DNA of 25,343 nucleotides from JAGOSA01 sp039795715 (lineage in GTDB: Bacteria; Patescibacteriota; Minisyncoccia; Phycocordibacterales; UBA9973). The stretch lies in the NCBI GenBank assembly GCA_039795715.1, contig JBDKLD010000002.1, positions 1 to 25,343 on the forward strand, in the 5' to 3' direction. The notes beneath the pieces are model-generated. The model had not been told where the DNA came from. It saw nothing but the letters and a program-made list of their open reading frames with translations, and did not search any database. The translations under genes and the position numbers were made by a program. Within the stretch, counting starts at the first letter, position 1; every line of letters starts with the position of its first letter. Shown one piece after another: positions 22,056-25,343 of this stretch.

Positions 22056-23879
22056 ATGAAACAGCAAAAACATACTCACATGGTCTTAGTGGTGATTATT
22101 CTCATCGGTGCTTTTCTTGTTGTCCGAGGTGCAATTGTTGGACAAATTAAACACAATATCAAAGACGCAGACTACACTGAGGATTCTTTGCAGGCGCAAG
22201 CAGGCTGTACTCCGCCAAGTATTTCAAATATTGCAGTTACCAATTTGACCAGTACTGGCGCGACAATTTCTTGGACTACAAACCAAGCTTCAACGTCACA
22301 AGTAAAATTATCATCCGACAATTCTCTCAATTGGCTTGCAATTAGAAATACGCCCGTTGCATTGAGTGGAGTAACTTCCCACACATATCAATTACCTTTA
22401 CTCAAACCATCTCGTACGTATTATTATCGTGTTAGGTCTTCAAATGGTTCATGTCAGAAAACTAGTAAAACTTATTCTTTCGCCACACTTGGTGGAGGAA
22501 GTAATGTAAATACTCCTACAGTTAGTAATGGGGGAGCAGATACTACTGCACCATCCGCACCAAGTGGGCTTTCAACTGTAGCACTCACTAGTACGTCGCT
22601 TATTCTTCGCTGGAATGCTTCAATTGATCCAAATGTTGGAGGGCAATCTTCAGGTGTAAAAAACTATGAAGTCTATGGCCCTGCGGGAATATGTAATGCC
22701 CCACACTACAATGGCTTGCCGAGCGCTGGTTTTTGCGGGTTTGTCGCCCACTCAGGTATTCCTGCATATTCAATAAATATCAATGGTCTTGTTCCAAATA
22801 CAACGTACAATCAGGCTGTCGGAAGTAGGGCTGGATTTGTTGTAGTGGCATTTGATAATGCCGGCAACCATTCATCGTCACCAACATCACCACGTTTTTC
22901 AGTTACCACACCAAGTACTATTTCTGGCACTACACCGGATACGACTCAGCCTCCAGTTTTGCCTCCAACACCTACTCAGTCTCCATCACAATCCACACAA
23001 TCTGCATCATGCGCAAATACAGGTACCTTACTTCAGCAACGCCAAATGTGGATTTGGAAAGAAGTCAGCTCAATAATAAATCCTAGCTCAAGCCAGTTTA
23101 GTGATTTGGTAAATTGGATTACTGCCAAGAAGGTAAATATGATCTACATTTACACTCCAGCATCATTTATCACCAGTAATACCACTAGCCTTCAAAATTT
23201 CATCGACACTATGTGGAATTCGTACTGTACACGTGTCCAGTTCTTGGACGGCGACATACCTTGGGCTACTCCTCCATATACTTCAGCAATCGCTTTTGCC
23301 AATGCTGCCAAGAATTTCAAAAATAGTGCTGTTGCGAGTGGCCATGTTGCTCCGTACGGTATAAATGTTGATGTTGAGCCTTACTCACAGTTGTCCTCAG
23401 ATACTGGCAGAAGCAATTATCTCGGTATGTATACGGCGATGAGAAGCGCACTCAGTGGTACAGGGCTCAAGATTGTCGGCGTTATTCCTAGATGGTACGA
23501 CACAAATACTTCAATCGATCCAAGTTCCAGTGTCCGAATGTCACTGATGAAAGCGGTAATTGATGCCACTGACGAAATAGCAGTTATGAATTATGTGACC
23601 AATGCGGCAAATTTTTCAGCAGATGTTTCAGTTGAATTGCAGTATTCTCAGCAAGTAGGCCACAAAATTATTATTGCTGCCGAGACGATAAATCTGTCAC
23701 CTTGGGGTGGTTCAAATACAGTCACTAGTCATTGGGGGCTATCTTGTTCAGCGCTCAATGCCACCATAAATGGTTCATATTCTTCTATTGTCGCTTTTGC
23801 CCCTACCATGTTCGCTGGGTATGCTATTCACGACTACTATCAGCTAGATGGTTCAGGCTGGAAATACCTCTGCCCATAG
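22056..23879 (+). CDS. Exported protein with FN3 modules and GH18-like barrel domain
   Basis: The protein has 607 residues. A signal anchor (about 7-27) is followed by an FN3-like module (about 50-147) related to the one before the phosphatase in the preceding giant protein (GATISWTTNQASTSQVK against GATISWATNVASTSQVK), a second FN3 module (about 162-280), a Pro/Ser/Thr/Gln linker (about 285-318) and a C-terminal domain of about 290 residues. That domain reads as a TIM barrel. YGINVDVEPY (Asp439, Glu441) resembles the DxxDxDxE strand of GH18 chitinase-like proteins, and AVMNYVT resembles their M-x-Y strand. Activity on a glycan is inferred. A GGAG sequence lies 11 bases before the ATG. The terminator at 23909 ends the cluster. 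Confidence 0.82.
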   Translation: MKQQKHTHMVLVVIILIGAFLVVRGAIVGQIKHNIKDADYTEDSLQAQAGCTPPSISNIAVTNLTSTGATISWTTNQASTSQVKLSSDNSLNWLAIRNTPVALSGVTSHTYQLPLLKPSRTYYYRVRSSNGSCQKTSKTYSFATLGGGSNVNTPTVSNGGADTTAPSAPSGLSTVALTSTSLILRWNASIDPNVGGQSSGVKNYEVYGPAGICNAPHYNGLPSAGFCGFVAHSGIPAYSININGLVPNTTYNQAVGSRAGFVVVAFDNAGNHSSSPTSPRFSVTTPSTISGTTPDTTQPPVLPPTPTQSPSQSTQSASCANTGTLLQQRQMWIWKEVSSIINPSSSQFSDLVNWITAKKVNMIYIYTPASFITSNTTSLQNFIDTMWNSYCTRVQFLDGDIPWATPPYTSAIAFANAAKNFKNSAVASGHVAPYGINVDVEPYSQLSSDTGRSNYLGMYTAMRSALSGTGLKIVGVIPRWYDTNTSIDPSSSVRMSLMKAVIDATDEIAVMNYVTNAANFSADVSVELQYSQQVGHKIIIAAETINLSPWGGSNTVTSHWGLSCSALNATINGSYSSIVAFAPTMFAGYAIHDYYQLDGSGWKYLCP

Positions 23880-23908
23880 TGTGGATTTGATACAATGCTA
23901 CTATCAAA

Positions 23909-23933
23909 TAAAGCCCTTAAAATAAGGGCTTTA
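23909..23933 (+). terminator. Hairpin terminator of the surface-protein cluster
   Basis: TAAAGCCCTTA (23909-23919) and TAAGGGCTTTA (23923-23933) pair perfectly around a 3-base loop. The T-run after it is weak (TCGCTGTTTT). Confidence 0.7.
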
Positions 23934-23962
23934 TCGCTGTTTTGAGGCAAATGTAGAAGCGC

Positions 23963-23990
23963 TTGACTTCATATTGCAAAGGTATATAAT
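23963..23990 (+). promoter_or_regulatory. rRNA promoter
   Basis: TTGACT (23963-23968) and a perfect TATAAT (23985-23990) are 16 bases apart. The start near 23997 gives a 16S leader of about 195 bases. Confidence 0.8.
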
Positions 23991-23996
23991 AGCCCT

Positions 23997-24192
23997 AACC
24001 AACGCATTTTCGCGTTTTTATTTTCGTTGAAATCTCAATAGTAGTGAAATATAATTTATGTTTTACGCAAGTCTTCTATAGGTTTTGTGACCATAGAAAA
24101 AAGGAGCAAAATTGACCTCTTAAATATGAGCTATTTAAGATATGTTGTTTTGTTCCGTTCAATTACAGTATGCGGACTTCGGTCCCCATACT
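23997..24192 (+). other. Structured 16S rRNA leader
   Basis: This stretch has no gene. It can form several hairpins: AACGC/GCGTT at 24001-24016 followed by T-rich DNA; TTCTAT/ATAGAA with an inner GGT/ACC at 24074-24097; CTTAAATA/TATTTAAG at 24119-24139; and a very stable one at 24167-24192. In the last, AGTATG pairs with CATACT and GGAC with GTCC around a UUCG tetraloop. It ends where the mature 16S should begin and may guide processing. Confidence 0.65.
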
Positions 24193-24968
24193 TTATAGTA
24201 GAGTTTGATCCTAGCTCAGGATGAACGCTGGCGGCGTGGATAAGGCATGCAAGTCGAACGGACCTCTTTTTTCCGGAGAATGAGATTACATCAAGTTCAA
24301 AGGTCGTTAGAGGTTAGTGGCGAACGAGGTAGTAACACGTGGGTACGTCCCCTAAAGTCGTGAACAACTCCGCGAAAGCGGAGCTAATACACGATGGTCC
24401 CGTAAGGGTAAAGTTTTAACGCTTTAGGAACGGCCTGCGGAGTATCAGCTAGTTGGTAGTGTAATGGACTACCAAGGCTATGACGCTTAGGGGAGGTGAG
24501 AGCCTGACCCCCACCGATGGAACTGAGAAACGGTCCATACACCTACGGGTGGCCGCAGTCGAGAATTTTCCGCAATGGACGAAAGTCTGACGGAGCGACG
24601 TCGCGTGATTGATGAAGTCCTTCGGGACGTAAAGATCTTTTGTGAGGGAAAAAGTTTATTGATTGTACCTCACGAATAAGGGGTTGCTAAACTCGTGCCA
24701 GCAGCAGCGGTAATACGAGTGCCCCGAGCGTTATCCGGAATCATTGGGCGTAAAGGGTGTGTAGGTGGCAGTGTTAGTCAGTTGTTAAAACCTGGGGCTC
24801 AACCCCAGACTTGCGACTGAAACGGCACAGCTAGAGGATGGCAGGGATGTATGGAACTCATGGAGTAGGGGTGAAATCCGTTGATATCATGGGGAACACC
24901 AAAAGCGAAGGCAGTACATTGGGCCACTCCTGACACTGAAACACGAAAGCGTGGGTAGCGAATGGGAT
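24193..24968 (+). rRNA. rrs: 16S rRNA, first exon (5' part)
   Basis: The sequence is recognised from AGAGTTTGATCCTAGCTCAG (24199-24218), GCAAGTCGAACGG, the GTGCCAGCAGCAGCGGTAA segment of the 530 loop (24695-24713) and GGGATTAGAT near the end. About 776 bases cover what is 788 bases in E. coli, so no other large insertion is present. The 5' end is estimated from the conserved AGAGTTTGATC and could be off by a few bases. After GGGAT (24964-24968, E. coli position 788) the expected TAGATACCC is not found as such, and unrelated sequence continues to the window end. The rest of the gene lies outside the window. Confidence 0.93.
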
Positions 24969-25343
24969 TAGATAATCCAGTCCCGCTAATAAAATATTGG
25001 ACGAAGGTGTCTCTTTTCTATGGTGACATAGAATTGTAATCTAGCTATATCGGTGAAACTCCACACAATATGAAATTTTACTGGTTTCGTGTGGACAACC
25101 CCGAGGGAAGTTTCTAGCACTAATTTTTGGAAAAAAAGCTCACCGCGGGGTGAGCTTGAGGGAGCCATGAGAAAATCAGGAAAAATCAGGTTGATAGGTC
25201 AGTAAGTAGTAAAAAGGACTATTAGAACTACTGCCATGCCTGCGTAATATATACCATTCCAGAAATTTCTGGAACCGGTGTCAGTGTTGCCTTTCCTGCC
25301 ACGTCCTTTAACGGACGCAAACAACACAACCAGAGCGAGGGGG
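24969..25343 (+). ncRNA. Probable group I intron in 16S rRNA, 5' part
   Basis: The insertion begins inside the 790 loop of 16S. A P1 helix can be drawn: exon GGGAU (24964-24968) pairs with GUCCC (24980-24984), with a G-U pair at the splice site, as group I introns require. A P2-like hairpin follows (TTCTATG/CATAGAA with a GTGA loop, 25016-25033). Then come CGGTGAAACTCC (25051-25062, resembling the P element), a CCACAC/GTGTGG stem (25061-25094) and ACAACCCCGAGGGAAG (25095-25110, resembling the Q element). Further hairpins lie at 25137-25155, 25205-25232, 25259-25272 and 25284-25327. I could not place the R and S elements, and the 3' splice site is outside the window. No credible open frame for a homing enzyme is seen in the visible 375 bases. 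Confidence 0.7.

Noticed and set aside
24986..25168. 60-residue minus-strand frame inside the 16S insertion
   Set aside because: It has no LAGLIDADG, GIY-YIG or HNH motif, lies opposite the transcript and overlaps predicted RNA structure.
24969..25343. The 16S sequence being merely divergent or mis-assembled after 24968
   Set aside because: The break falls at a known rRNA intron site, an exon-intron P1 helix with a G-U pair forms, and ordered hairpins follow. A chimeric contig cannot be fully excluded without the downstream sequence.
280..25343. TGA read as glycine (genetic code 25)
   Set aside because: The main genes (GroEL, RNase J, SecG, pseudouridine synthase) are full-length without any in-frame TGA and end at sensible positions, so reassignment is not needed.
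1..25343. tRNA genes, insertion sequences, phage genes, defence systems
   Set aside because: I looked for cloverleaf-like sequences, transposase or integrase motifs and long terminal inverted repeats and saw none that I could support.

Overview
The window looks like a piece of a Patescibacteria (Candidate Phyla Radiation) genome, most likely a Parcubacteria-type lineage. I infer this from the divergent 16S rRNA (27F- and 515F-site changes, one with a compensating partner), an intron inside that 16S gene, INPxKRI-type pilins, many small secreted proteins of unknown role, and compact genes with very short leaders. It is inference, since no tree can be built here. The genetic code appears standard. 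All 21 gene ends visible use TAA (15) or TAG (6), and none uses TGA.

Layout. 1-279: 3' end of an unrecognised gene. 388-2287: two type IV pilin-like proteins and an unrecognised membrane-anchored protein. 2284-4074: an anchored trypsin-like protease (minus) divergent from a two-helix sensor-like protein and a small membrane protein. 4201-6580: two exported cell-envelope proteins, one with a peptidoglycan-binding domain and one with a CAP/SCP domain. 6589-7401: a MutY-like DNA glycosylase. 7405-13502 (minus): 23S/16S-type pseudouridine synthase, MFS transporter, RNase J with a long basic N-terminal tail, family 5 solute-binding protein and SecG. 13599-15656: groES-groEL. 15720-23879: four same-strand exported proteins. 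Among them are a 1616-residue protein that combines FN3/Ig domains, a clan GH-A-like hydrolase domain and a purple-acid-phosphatase-like domain, and a 607-residue protein with a GH18-like barrel. 23880-24192: terminator, strong rRNA promoter and structured leader. 24193-24968: first part of 16S rRNA. 24969-25343: a probable group I intron at 16S position 788 (E. coli numbering), cut by the window end.

How it fits together. Much of the window serves the cell surface (pilins, peptidoglycan-binding proteins, CAP protein, large FN3/Ig enzymes, SecG), as expected for a small-genome cell that lives by contact with other cells or scavenging. The rest is housekeeping. A striking shared property is that about ten genes have a -10 box 6-10 bases before the start codon, with no Shine-Dalgarno sequence. 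This implies widespread leaderless or near-leaderless mRNAs, and it decided several start codons here (2284-3177, 5513-6580 and 13599-13940 are shorter than the longest open frame).
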